This document shows positions 1 to 13,400 of a stretch of DNA of 64,000 nt, one piece after another. The stretch's first letter is position 1, and the number at the start of each line of letters is the position of its first letter. The notes under the pieces were generated by a model. It ran no database searches. It had not been told where the DNA came from and saw nothing but the letters and a program-made list of their open reading frames with translations. This DNA is from Ectocarpus siliculosus (taxonomy: Eukaryota > Sar > Phaeophyceae > Ectocarpales > Ectocarpaceae). The DNA lies in contig FN649751.1 of the NCBI GenBank assembly GCA_000310025.1, positions 6,146,871 through 6,210,870 of the forward strand, written 5' to 3'. The translations under genes were made by a program, and so were the position numbers.

Positions 1-3000
1 ACAACAGTGATCAAGCGGGTGGTGTCTCCGGTAGAGCCCATCGAACGTGTAGTTGTTCACGGGCACAAACGCCTGTTTGGAGGGGGTGGATGCGCGGTGG
101 TCTCGTTTTGTGTTCCGGGTTTTAAGAGGCAGAGAGAACGGGGTCCAAGGAAGGAGATGGACGTTGCGGACCACTAAAAGGTACGTGGTTCAAACGGCTA
201 GGCGAGGATGCACCGATGCCGAATCTTCGTTGTCCCGGCGAGCGTTTCCAAACAATGACAAAAACGTTGCTGGTGACGGGTTATGCGCGCCACTTGCGCG
301 ACCACACATTGCGATGTAGGTAGACACCTGCTTAAGCTATGCTGCCCTGAAGTGCTCGTCGAATGACCTTGGCAGGCGGTGGGGTGAATACCTTACCTGA
401 GAGTGTCATTCGCACCTCACCTTGGCGCTGTCGTCCCAGCGTTGCTTTATTACGCTGGGTGGAGGCCTTATCCATTCCTCTGGTCGTGATGTATACCTGC
501 TTGGATCCCAGCGACCATTCCCCTGTTCCATGCCCGCGGCTCTACTTGGCAACTCCAGCCCCTGCATACTAATTCGGAGCAGTCCCTTCTTCTTTGCCTC
601 CCCCGACCTCCCCACACCCCGTGTTCCAGGCCGTCCAATGCTCCGGCTTGTAACCCTGCCTGAACCTCTACTCCCGTCCTTACGAACGCTCTCGTCAGAA
701 ACGCAGTCGTCCAGCCCCTCCCGTCGTCTACTACGCGGAGACCTTTGTGTTGAGATTGGCGCCGCCCTTGACCTTGCAAGACACCGGCGGGAGAACGGCG
801 ACAGGGGTGAAAAGAGATCGTCGCCGCTACCGTTGCCGCAACCGCCGACGCCTCGCTTCGGCTTAATCTCGCTCGCGATGGAAACTGCGGCGAGAGTTTC
901 GCTAGCCCCCGAGCCGGCCTGGCTGAACAGATGCTCCAGCTTAGACAAAGGCAGGAGTTGCTCGAGCACGGTGTAGCCCCGCGCGCGAAGTGCCGAGGCG
1001 ACCGGTTGCGACGCCTCCGTGCAGAGCTGCTCGTGGCGGATTTTTGCCAAAGATGGAGGCAATTCGAGGTACCTGGGTAACATATATTGGTTGTGGAATG
1101 ATTTTTTTATGTACAAGGGTATGCGGTGTTACCTGGAGAGGAGGGCCGCTTCAAATGTAAGAGAGAAAGGGTTCAGGAAGTTTTTCACGACAGTCGGACT
1201 TGCCCATAAGGTTGCACACGATGTCATCTAATATCATGCCCTCCGTGTTTTCCCGTTCCCCGTTCCCCGCCAAAAGAAAATCATATCCAGGGTACGTCGT
1301 ACCATTGCACGGGTTCTAGATTTCACCTTCGATAAGCTTCTTCTGGGGTCGTGCCTTTTGGCATCAATCCGTGAGGGACATGCCCTCTCAAGAAAGCCGC
1401 GGCGCACAGCCTTTCCACAGTCTCCGCTAGGCCTGACGGCATATCCTGACGCACCAATGACCCGGGAAAACGAGAGCCAGCGTCTCCGGTCAGCCCGCGT
1501 TTTTCCCGTTCGGCATCCCACACACTCTCCCACCCAGAGGTAGATACGCCGCCCCCCCCTTCCCATCGCTGTGAACCAGCGGAGTCCAGCCCTACGTTTT
1601 CCGCGCCATCCCCGGCATGTCTGCTGGTCTGTCGGGTAAGTGTTTGGTGGCGCTCTACAAAGCCAAAATCTTCATCACCACTAGCGCCTCCACCATCACT
1701 TCCTCGGCACCCAATGCCACCCGCGCCGTCATATCCTCCTGCAGCGGTTCGCCGCTCACAGGAATGTGCTCCGGAGCGTTTGCCTTCGAAAGATGAGAAG
1801 CGACTGGGAGAGTTGATGGCACCAGCAGCTGTTGTTATTGTCGCTGCCGCTGTTGCAGGCGAAATTGATGACATCTTCTCGTCCAAGCTATTGCATTGGA
1901 CGGCCGGCATAAACACACCGCCGCCATCCTGCCGGGCTCCCACCTCTTCGTTCGAAGAAGGAAGCAAAGTGTTCACGCGCCTTCGTTTTTGCCTCTGGGT
2001 GCCATCTATTGACACCACGTTTTGTGTGTGACCTTTCTCGACGGATACAAGCCTTTCGCTCCGGAGCTTGAGGTGCATTGGCAAGGCGGCGCGCAAGTAG
2101 GCGCTCGGAAGGGCTTTGGCGTGCGCCGGAATTTCGTATCTGACAGCGCGGGGTGGGCGAAAGAGGACACGACGTGAGGGCTTGAGTTGATGCATGTACC
2201 TCACTTTCCCCTGGTTATTCTAGCCAATCTTTGACGGGTATTGGCGGGGAAAAGTGAATCAGAACCAATGGGGTGGTCATATGGTCGTGGGTTGTAGCGA
2301 TCCGCTGGTTTTGTCGAACTTCGTGTTTAGCCCACTTGTTGCGGCCCTACAATGTATCGGTATCTGTTCCAACTCCTTCACAATATCCTCGACAGGACGA
2401 TATGCAATGGTCTTGCATCCGTTTCATTTCCTGCTTCGTGAACCGCAGCAAGCCCCCCCTCATGTTGATGCAAGCAAGGGGTGCAAGTATGGTGACCGCG
2501 GTATGTGTAGCACAAATGAACCACATAGCACAGAGCACCATACCTCTCCATTAAGCGCATAAGCTTCTCGTCGTGAATTTCACTGGCTGCAGCTCTTTTG
2601 TCGCCAGAGGCGGGGTACGGGTGCGCCCGCCGCGCGTCACTGCGCTTCCTTCGTCCCGCGCTATACTCGGTGGCCGCCCCGACGAAACGAGTCCACGCGC
2701 CACCGATATCTGCAGCTCGCCGTTCCAGAACCTTTTTCCCGGCGCGTGGGAGGGGCGAGGAGGATGTTGGGCTGTCGTTGGTGTCTCTCCGATATCTTCT
2801 GGGGCGGCGCATGTGCGGATCTCGCGCGGTGTGTACGAGTGTGGTCGCGTCTCTTTGTTCGCGTCTCTTTGTTAGGTCACACGGCGCCCACGCCGTGGGT
2901 ACTCTTGTCGGGGTTCGCAGTGGGCACAAATCCAATCGGCATCAGCAGCAGCAATTTTTCTCGGCCGGTTCTCGGACGAAAAAGACGCTTGGCATACCCC

Positions 3001-6000
3001 ATACCTATTGTCCACTCCTTTCAAAGCAATCGTGCGGTATCCGTACCTTCTCGACAAACGTGACCGCCATCTCATCCTCCCTGGCCTGCATCTCTGCGAT
3101 AATCCTGTCGTATTTTCGGTAGTCCCTGTCAATCTTGAGTTCCCGACGGTGGTAGTAGGCGGGGGAGGGGACGAACTTATCATCGGCAGACAAAGTCTTG
3201 TTCCCATCAACACGTCTCAGACCATGTTAAAAACTACAGCTGTAGCAACCGTGTTGGACTCCCGTTGTGTGATTGGTTTGGTGTGCTTGAGTGCGATGTG
3301 CGTGCTCTGAGGCACGCCCGGCAACCCTCCTGATGAAAGTGGGACGTACCGCGTCCGTCATGGGCTTTTCCAACCCAGTCTCCAATCTTCCTTCGGAGTC
3401 ATATATTTCGAAGTTTTCTAGAGGGGGAAAATGAAATAGCACGAAGTACTGGTGGCAACGTTGAGTGCATAGCTAGCGCACTCACCTGCCCAAATACGGT
3501 CGAAATGCTCCGGCTGTCGTCGGAGCTCGCTAGCATGTCCGTGAGTTTGCTAACCCTCGACGTGAGTCCGACCTTGACCTTCTGTAAATGGACGGCGCGC
3601 CTTGCCAGCCAGACGCGCGCTTGTCTACCGTTTTGACGACAACGCAAGACAGATGAAACGATGTGAGAAAAGGTTGTCGTAGGTTACGCGTGTCAAGCAT
3701 GGAGGCGGATCAAGGTGGCGTTTCCGACGGAAATACGTAAGATTAGCAACTAGGAGCGAGAGTGATGTGGCCGTCACGGATAACGTGCTCAGTTGTAGAA
3801 TCTTTAGCGATGGAAAGTATGTTGATCGGCCGCGAAACTCCATACGATGAATATGTGTACCTTTGCACCACCAGGGACGCCCATCCCTCTAGGTCGGCGT
3901 ACTGTGCACACGTTTTCTCCTTCAGGACCCTTTTCACCGCACCACGAGAACGGTGCCCCCGAAAAACACGCTGGATCTCCACGGCCTGGAATATAACCCA
4001 TTCGTCGCAGACAAGAAAATATCGAAGTTCGTAGGGCTTGATCGAAAGATGGACGTTACTTCTCCCGAAAAAGTAGTAATCGGGGCCTTGAAAAGCGAGT
4101 CACGGGCTGCATCGAATCAGCGCTTGGGTGTTCCGCATAGGGTTCACGCGATGAGGACGAAACTTCGCCTTTCTCAGACGAGGCCGGGTAAATATTGCTC
4201 GAATGAAAACTTCTCAGTCCCGTCAAGGTAGAGCGCCACTCGTCGTCCCAGGCACTACCAAGCGTTTAGCTTTAACCGTTTGTAGAAGACGTTTTATGAC
4301 TAGAGTAGCACTGCACATAGTTTCACGATAATAGTTAATCACATCTACTCCCGCTTACTTGTCGATTGAAGAGATTTGCCCACTTTTTCGCGACACGCCG
4401 TCGAAGCATAACGCCCCGGATTCGCGCCTGGAGTGGTACCAAGCTGCCCCAAGAACGCCCGTGTGCGTCGGCACAGAACGGGGGGTTAATACGCAACGTC
4501 GGCCGCATCAGTTATTGATTGTATGCCATTGAACGACACCATGAAAAATCGTCAGCTAGGGGTAGGCCCCGAAAGTGGGCTTCGCCGTTCGGAAGAATTT
4601 GATGCCTGTACTGCAGGGATTGGGAAGAAGAATGGCTAACGAATGCCTGCCAAATTTGCTACACGTGCCTGTCCGGTGAGGTTGACAGGTGGACACGTGG
4701 TTACAACAAGGTACACGAGTAGGTTGCGCAATGCTTGCTCTTCGCACTACGACCTTTTGTCGACCGGTCCCTGGCGCTACTACTCGCAAAAATAGACACC
4801 TGCCGAACGCGATACACTCCAAACATGCCCTCGGGTTGTTGTAATTCCTCACCTGGAAGACGCCAAAGAAACAAGAGCGCCATGAGCCCGTCTACGTGCG
4901 ATCGAACCGCGAAACACCCGCTGAATTTCCACTGCGGCGCAAAGAAAAGCCTGACACACGGCGAATGCATGTGAGGGACAAGCGAGGGACAAGCCGTCTC
5001 TGAGACAGTAACTCAGGGGGTACCTGATCGCGCATTCGGGTGGCTTAGTTGCAATTATTTTTTGAAAAAAGCTAGTCCGCGCTAAAACGTTCGAACGTAC
5101 TCGTAGAGAGGAATGGTATTACGTCACTTGAGCCTCGTAGCTCCTTGCTTAATCTAAGGCCAAATACAACACACATAGCCCGCGGTATGGCACACGATTT
5201 CTGCTTTTCAATTTCCCTTCGTTTTAGGTTCAAAGTTTTATATGCATAGGTTCAAAGTATTACATCTCAACCTCAGCGTATGCGAGAATGTTCCCACGAA
5301 TGATTCCTCGAGATCGATGTTCTCTACCGAGCTACGATTGGAAACGATTTCGTGCCACAAGGCGAGGATTTTTCATGCCCGCACCCTCACAAGTGTTGTC
5401 CATCTGGTCCCTACGGATCTACAACACTTCCGCAGTTAGGCAAGACGTCTTGAATTCTCACATAGGAAAACATTTCCCAGTGTACGTCGGGCAGCCGGCA
5501 CCGTGCGAGGGCCCCGCGGAGGAACGGCTGCAACCGAGATGCGGCGAGGGAGTAGACGTACTGCACGATTGCAGCCAGCTCACCGCGGTGGCCGAAAATT
5601 TTGCGGGTGCTCTCTTCTAGCATAACTCGGAGCACCGGCTCCACTGCCTAGGATAGCGAGCGGAATACCAAGACGCGAGGGGAAAGGGTGGGGAAGCTGG
5701 ACTGGCTCTCTCTTCCGATTTCAGCATGCTGGTCCTCAGACAGGAAAATTCTTAGGAACAACCGTAGCGTGTTTGGAATCAGCGGGGGGTTCCATGCTTT
5801 TGGAGATCGGTTCTGATGCACCGGTCCAACGGCGGGCTTAAGCAACGGTCAGTGTTCTGGCGGGATTCGGCCAAAATAAGACGATGTAAGTGAATGCATG
5901 GTCTGTCGTCACACGATGTCTCGGTAGTTGTTAAAGCACAGACCATTGGTTTAGCTCTACACTCTTGGATTGGATGTCGAAGCGTAGGCAATCAACAGGA

Positions 6001-8482
6001 AGGGCACTTTCAGTCTTACACTGTTGTGTTTGACCTCACGAGGCTGACAAACAAACGCTCGCTGAATCAAAGCCGTTCCACGAAACCCTCTTAGACCACC
6101 TACAATGCTCCAAGAAAATTATTCTGTAGATAGACTCAGTGTATGCATGTGTGTTCGGATGCTGCTGCGGCAGTGACCTTTCTGCACCAGAGACCAAGAC
6201 GTAGCAACCTATCGCTACGTCGGGTTATTCTCATCATGTTGTAAAACAGTAATATTTGACGCTTGCGTTTTTTCAGAGGCGACATACATACCTCCACCCT
6301 AACGCGCTGTTCGACCCCCTCGTGGACCAGCCGTGAGTGCATCCACTCGTCGCCGTGCGCCACAATACGTCGAAAACCTTGCACGTCTTCATCAAAGTGC
6401 GCCCCTTCCGTTAGATCGTTCACGAACCTTTTCACCTTTCAACACGTGTACGATAACGGGTTCACGGAAGAAAGAGCTTGCCTGTTCAACAACGTACGTT
6501 TCAAGGTACTGATGGGCCTGTTGGCTTGTCATCGTGGGCAACAGGAAGATAAATCAACTTGTGCGTGGTCTCATTCATGTAGTCAGGCGCGGTATGGGTT
6601 TGTTTGTGATGTGGGTATCATGCACCAAGCAAGTTCCGCGTGAAGAGCGTACTCACCTCTGCTGGCTCGAGGGTGCCGTCTTGGATGATGTGAAATACGA
6701 AGGCCTGACCTTCACTGCTTTCCAAGAACCCTGCGAAAAAAAGACGATGCGCCTCTAAACGCGCCGCTTGTCTCGCGGGCTGAAGATCTTCAGCACTGAC
6801 ATCTTCATCGGACAAACCCTGCTCACATTTTCCACGACCAGCGGCGCCTAGACATGATGAGGATGAAATAACGCAATATCGCAGATCAAGAACATACGGA
6901 GGCATAGGGGCCTGAAACAGCGGATATCCTGTAAGTTTGAGTCCACGTGCAACCCTATTTCTTGGTGGTACCAGCCCGTCTCACCTTTTCTACAACAGAC
7001 CAAACGGGCTCTAGAAGTGCCCGATCGAAGAACGCCGGTAGCGGGCAATCTCTTTGCCACTCCTCGCAAAACTGAGCACACTCGTTGATTTCCAAGTTTC
7101 CAATCTTCCCGCTCCCTACCGGCCGGCACAGGCTTTCCAGTGCCAGATGGAGATTTGCAACGGATATGGGTGAGTCTTTTGCCGTTTCTCCTTCTCCCTC
7201 GTTCCCCGTCTTGGCATTGCTGGCGTCAATAAGCTGCCCTTCAGGTGGCGTATTTTCTTCTCCTATAGTCTGGTTCTTCGCGGACAATATGTTCACAGTA
7301 GACGATTCGTTGCTTGTACTCCCGGCACCCCTTTCGGCGGGGGGAGATCGCTGGGAGCGGGGCGGCGTGGTCGCTACCGTACCAACCTTGATCTGCAGAT
7401 GCTCTCCCCACACGCGGCGTCCCGAAGCGCTTGCGAGTACAGCGTCCAATGGGCTGGCATACGGTGGTGTCCCGGGGCAAAAGCATATGAAGCAAACGCA
7501 AATACGTAGTGTGGTCGACGTCATGCTGCTCCTAGAGCAAATATAGCGCGTGTGTAAGCGAGCCCGACATTCCGCCAGCAAAAACGGCGTTTGACTACCT
7601 TAGACACAGACGCCGAGTCCTCACCTATATGCCGTGTTACGCACGTGCAAACGAGATATCGGTTACTCTCGCAACAGTGCACGTTTATCATGGAAACCGA
7701 TTTTCTTACCTCGGTATGTTCTTGGCGGTGGACCATTTACTCCAAGCAATGGAGGCGGCTTCCGTTCGTCGCGCGCGTGCTCCAATCTTGTCGGCGGCCA
7801 CACCAAGCTCAATTTTGATGTATTCTTGACGAGCCTCCTCTGCCTGTAGTTTCTCGAGAATGCCCCGCCGCTGCAGAATACCGCCCGAGAAATACAATAG
7901 AAGGAACTCAGGGGTGGGCTGGGTTGCACGCGTGTTCCTGGTACTTATTCTCGAAATCGGAACCAAAACGACAGATAACGATTGTGGTGATCTACAAAGG
8001 TAGACCTCAGATCGCCCTTCTGTACAATTCCACAACGACGCCAGTGCTACCCAACGTGGTGCACTACGCAATGATACTGTTCCGCCGACACCTTTGTTGA
8101 CTCAACCTTCTCAGCGTGTAACTTGTCTTGCGCAAACCTGCACTTTCATTCCCCTTCCGTAGTCCATCATGACCATGCAGCCAGGGTCCATCGGTACCCG
8201 CTGCGGTCGCTTTCTCTTCTTTGCGAAGAGGACATGGGACCGTTCGCAAGCAACCCGGTAGGCTGCCTCATCCGTTCGGTACAGTGTTTCGGCAACCTTT
8301 GAGGATTTGGAGGCCAATTCCACAAAGTCTATGGTAAATTCCACGGACTCCTCTTTCGATGACGAAGGTCGCGGTGGAGTAGCCGTGACCGAGACCTGTG
8401 TGGAGATCTCCTGCGCAGGGCGGACAACGGCCAAGGTGACCAACAGCGTGACATGTATGAGTTGAGTTTCAGAGTGCTCCAA
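1..8482 (-). CDS. Large multi-exon IQ-motif protein, running off the left edge
   Basis: A chain of minus-strand exons with good donor sites. Two exons carry clear IQ calmodulin-binding motifs, both starting VEIQRVFRG (near 4860-4935 and in 3985-3861), so calmodulin or myosin-light-chain-type binding is expected. The last steps are phase-consistent: an exon ending at 2544 joins 2139-1327, then 1072-421, then 72-1. The joins read LMER|YEIPAHAK, EEAYR|RYLELPP and DDSAK|AFVPVNN. Other likely exons end at donors near 8146, 7725, 6984, 6657, 6289, 5471, 3487, 3346 and 3047. The part encoded at 2139-1327 and 1072-421 is long, Ser/Gly/Arg-rich and probably disordered. No catalytic domain was recognised. 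The true start is unresolved: 8482 is only the end of the last open frame, and an exon at 9242-9589 could belong. Exons between the two IQ motifs are not all placed, so this could be two genes. Confidence 0.55.
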
Positions 8483-9767
8483 CTATAGATGGCCCAGCAC
8501 CGTCCATACATCATCCCGACATTCTTCTTCAAACGACCAACGGAACAAGGGAAGATGATGGCATGGCCTTTGTTTTAATTGAGGGTAGCTGTGGCGCAAA
8601 GGGCGACAGCACGGCCTTCGCCAACCATTGACCTCTACAGTCAACAGAGCTCACGTACAATACCATCTACCACGTGGTTTAACGTATGTAGGTAGCCTGT
8701 GTCCTTGAAGTGTTTTGCACGTGTGATTACCAAGACTTCACTATGTAGTCTAGTGTAATTTGTTGTTCACCATGAGCAATGAACCCCACCATCGATCGTA
8801 GTCTCCAGGGAACACGAATGACGCAGAAACGAGACATGAAGTTCTGCTGCTCAGTGCTCCTATCAGAACAAACAATCAAATGCACTTGAGAACTTGTCAT
8901 ATGAAGCACTAACAATCAATAACTTGAGGGTTTTAATCTTAAATTCTCGGACCCTACCACACAGAAACCCCTACCGTAGACGACAGAATATTCTACAGTC
9001 TACTGTATACTTCAGTAAGTCATAACGTGCTTGTTTGCTTCCTCTTGATGAGAAGCCGTAGGGTTGCCAAAAACAAGAGGTGATGCGTTCTGTACTGTAG
9101 CTACAGTATAATACTACTATTTCCAGTAACACGTCGTTACGTGTCCCGTGCGGGCCAATGAAGGAGACAACATGTAGACTATTGCACATTTGATACTACT
9201 TCGTACCACATAGTCTACTCCTATATAAACTCTGTGCTATTTTAGACTACTCCACCGCCGCAGTGCGGCAGAGACAATCTTCGAGGGTTGTCTCGGATAT
9301 GCCATCGTTCTTGGATGATGTGTATGTTTGTATGTTTGTAAACAAGAGGCTCATGCGTATTGTCCTTCACATCTCCTATACGCACGTCGTTTGTTGACGC
9401 CGTTTGTTGCAAGCCTCCCTCATTGACTGGGTCGAATGATGCGTTGGCAAGGCGTCCGTCGCCTCCTGGCTGGGTTTGGACCCTGCTTCCTCTCAGCCCT
9501 TCTCCAGGCATGCTCTGGCGAGCATCCACGGCATCAGCAGCATCCGAGGGTATCATTGCATACGCACAAAAGAAGCAGTGAAGTATCACTACACCACGCG
9601 TCCGAGTCCTTCGTGAGTCCTGGCATTGGCCCGGAGGCCCAGATATGCCGCCAGAAACGAACCGTCACCGATCCCGCCGCGCGGCGAGTTTAAACCTTGT
9701 AGGAGCGTTTGTTTGTGGATTTTCTGTCACGTTCACACTCTTCGGCGAGGGAGCGTGAGGCCCAAAC
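8483..9767. other. Divergent intergenic region
   Basis: This stretch separates the minus-strand IQ-motif gene from the plus-strand ankyrin gene and should hold both promoters. A minus-strand open frame at 9242-9589 is Gly/Asp/Gln-rich and could be a 5' exon of the IQ gene, but no splice partner was established. AT-rich stretches with short CTACAGTA-type inverted words lie at about 8990-9120. No promoter element is confidently recognisable. Confidence 0.35.
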
Positions 9768-10378
9768 ATGACGGGCAAAGCCTTCGAAAGCGAAGAACTA
9801 CGTGTGTTTCACAAGGCTTGCAGGGAAGGGAAGACGCTCGAAATCGCGAACGCAAAGTTCATCTCTCCAGATTTGTTGAACACGCGGAGTGTTGTTACCG
9901 GGCGAACGGTGAGTTTTGGGGTACGAACAGAGTGGCCATGTTTTGTCGGTGCAGGGGCAACAAATAGCAAGGAGCTACCGAAAGGGCACGCTGCCGTTAT
10001 CACGTTGTACGCATAGAAAAAAACGATGCTACAGCGACTACGGGCCCGAACTATTGTCAGATACGTAAATTAGTAAATGCGGGTCGAGGCTCGTTTTCAT
10101 ACTAAAAATAGAAGTATTTCGCCACCATCGAGCACAGGTGTTTTAGAAGTACCATGCATATCATACTTACATAGTACAGGATCCATGGCGGACCTGTGTT
10201 TCTCTACCGTCATTATTTTTCGTGGAACTTGAGCCTGTACCTGGTATGTCTTTTCTCAACAGCAGAAAAATTCTTGCCTGCCGTAGGCCGCACAAACTGA
10301 CGTTTGTTTATTGTCAACCTTAGATAGACCACCGAGGCGTGGTTGATTCGAATCTCTTGGCTCGATTTTCTGGGGTTT

Positions 10379-10437
<59 letters not shown>

Positions 10438-13400
10438 CCTACAGGTCTCATAGATGACCTCGTTCTGTGACTTCGCCGCCCCTTGAATAAAATAAATAAT
10501 GGAATAAAAGGAGTAGTTTATTTTGTTTTCTTTCGAATTGCTTCATTATTTCTTCGGTTTCTAGGCTACGTGTTGGGGAGAGAGACGCACGAAACGCTCA
10601 TCGTCTCTCCGGCCGCGTTAGCTGCGAAGGCCGGCGTCAACTGTTACAAATCCATCTCTCTCCCCATAAATACTAGCCGGGGGACTACGACTGCAACCGC
10701 AGGAGTCCCAAAACTGACCAAGTCCTCAAATGGTACACACCATTCTACAACACCCGACTAGATACCGAATACTCCCGAACTTATGCCCCCACCTTCGAAA
10801 GAAAAGGGATGGGAGGGCGGGATTTCCTAAACTGCCGCCGCTACTGCGTTAGGCGGCTGCTGCTGTCCTTCCGTTGCTTCACGCGCTGTAGCTCTCACAC
10901 GTTACCCGACTTTGCTACAGCCCCTGCGTGGACTCGATCACGGAATGACATCCCCACCTATAGACAACAATAATAAATCCAAACACCGTGACCCTGGGTT
11001 TCCGATAGAAAATGAAGCCAAATTCTAATTCGACTGTTACAAAATAAACACCAGTTTATTCTATCTGCTCTTCGAACAAACCTTCCTTTTATTTTGTTTT
11101 CTTTCGAATTGCTTCATTATTTCTTCGGTTTCTAGGCTACGTGTTGGGGAGAGAGACGCACGAAACGCTCATCGTCTCTCCGGCCGCGTTAGCTGCGAAG
11201 GCCGGCGTCAACTGTTACAAATCCATCTCTCTCCCCATAAATACTAGCCGGGGGACTACGACTGCAACCGCAGGAGTCCCAAAACTGACCAAGTCCTCAA
11301 ATGGTACACACCATTCTACAACACCCACATCGAGGTCAGTTTCTGGACGACTACCGAATAACTCAACTATGCGTTCCCCATACGGTCCCCTCCCCCGGCT
11401 GTCTCAATACAATCCTGCTGCCGTCTGTAAGTTCCGTGACACTCGCCGCGAATCCTCTACATTGTTTGGCGCATACGGCTTGTAGGCATTCGACCTCCAC
11501 TTCCCTTCTCTCTGAATCACTCGTTCTGCGATGTCTCCGCCCGATGCAAGAGCCGTCGCGTCTCCAATTCGCAACGAGTGCAACGCGTACTCCTGGGGGT
11601 TACGCCCCGACTTCGCTACCACTTCTCTTACTGCGCGGAGGGCAGCACTATACTTCACTACTCTCACTGCTCTTCCACTACGGTACGGAGCCAACGGAGC
11701 GGAGTCAGGCAACGTCGCATGACACGACAATAGCTCCACCACAAGAGCCACCGCGCCGCCGCGTGCTCTCACACCTGACTGCGGTCCGGTGACTTCGTCT
11801 CGCGTACGAACCCGTATGTTGCCTTTCTGCTCTTGATCGGCCTTGTGCCCTCTAAACCTCATTTCGACACGGTCTGCTCTACGACAGTGACTAAAGTCTA
11901 GTTGCGTCCCGTCGGCAAACAATGATTTGTCCACCCTCGTAAGACGGTGTGCCTCATGCACCCTGCCCGCGTCATTCGCAAACACCTCATCAGACCGTGT
12001 GATGAAGAGATAGGACAGGCACAGACACAGCCACATCACTCTGCCCCCTTCCCCCCAGTTCTGCCTTGCGCTTTCCCCGTCCAGCGGCATACGCCATAAC
12101 ACAGGCAGGCGCACACGGCGTACCGTCCCCATAGCCACGTGGTTCCTCGCCATCCCCCTTAGCGCACATTTCAACATCGGAGACGACAAGTCTAGCTCGA
12201 CCGAAGCTTCCAGCCTACAAGTATGAAAATGTTGCACAGCCGTGAGTTTTCCGGATATTGTACTCGCTAGGTTACCCTCAGACTCGAAACACCAGGCTAC
12301 GAAGTCTATCAACTCCCACACATGAAGGCCCCTGGCACGTTGCCCTAGAAACTTGGGCTTCCCCGTCAGCCTCCGAAACGTGCACCAAGAGTTGAAGCCT
12401 GGCGTGCAAAGTCCTTCTAGACAACTGAGTGCTCGACGAGCTGGATGCCAAGACGTCGGTAACAGAGTCCTGTCCTGCCTGTCCCAGGTCCTGAACCTGC
12501 TGATTGACCTGGGCCAACCTCGTGTAGACCGGCGTGCTGCCGTTCGATTTGGCCGCATGTGCGCTGCCAACCGAGGTAGGCCCCCCCCGCCACGCGGGAG
12601 AGCCCGCACCTCTATTTGTCTTTTCCGTGGGTGAAGAAATCAGCGGCTGTGGGCCTCGCGCCGCCCTCGCCAGCGGCGCGCGCCTCTCCTCCGCACCCCC
12701 TGCCCCGTTGCCGTGGCCAACGTTGCGACCACGGTCTTCGACCCGGAAGTTTGAGAGCGTGTCGAGCGATGCAGCCACTTTCTCTGACACCAGAACGCCT
12801 TTGCGAGGCAAGGATTGCCACTTCGGCTCCGACAGTTTTGCAACTGCCGGAGGCCGTCCGAGGATGAGCCATGCTTTTAACCGGCGGAGGTCCCCCTGCA
12901 TCCGCGCCCTATCCTTTGCCGCAGCCTTAGCAGCCTCGGCGCTGGGTACAGCGGGGGCCCGAGATGCCGGTGGTGGGGCGGTTGTGCCCACCAGTTGCAC
13001 CTCCCCCTAAAGGCCAGGTCCTGCTGCTTGGGCGGCGATCAGGTCGTCGATCGATGCTTGAAGCTACTGGCGATCGCCGCCAGCCTCGTCCCGCCCCCGT
13101 TGCAGCTCCTCCCTCAGGCCGTCCACCAGCCCGCGGAGAGGAGCGAGCTCAGTCTCGTCAGCGGGGGGGGGTCGCCGCGGGTGCCTGTCCCTGTCCCTCG
13201 CGACGAGGATACCGCTCGACGCCTCGCGGGAGTACGTGACCCGCTCCGCGTCGAGGGGCGAGCCGTCGAGATCGCCACCGATCGCGCGGTAGACCTCGTG
13301 CGTGGTGTCGAGGGTGTCGCCGCCCGACCTCGCCCTGCTTGCCCGGCCGCAGCCCTGGCGCTCCGCGTGGAGGCCCGTGTCGGCATCTGGTCGCGGTTGG

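Noticed and set aside
11141-11792. Plus-strand frames of 114 and 163 residues inside the element
   Set aside because: They are antisense to repeat B1 and to the recombinase ORF, whose motifs are on the minus strand.
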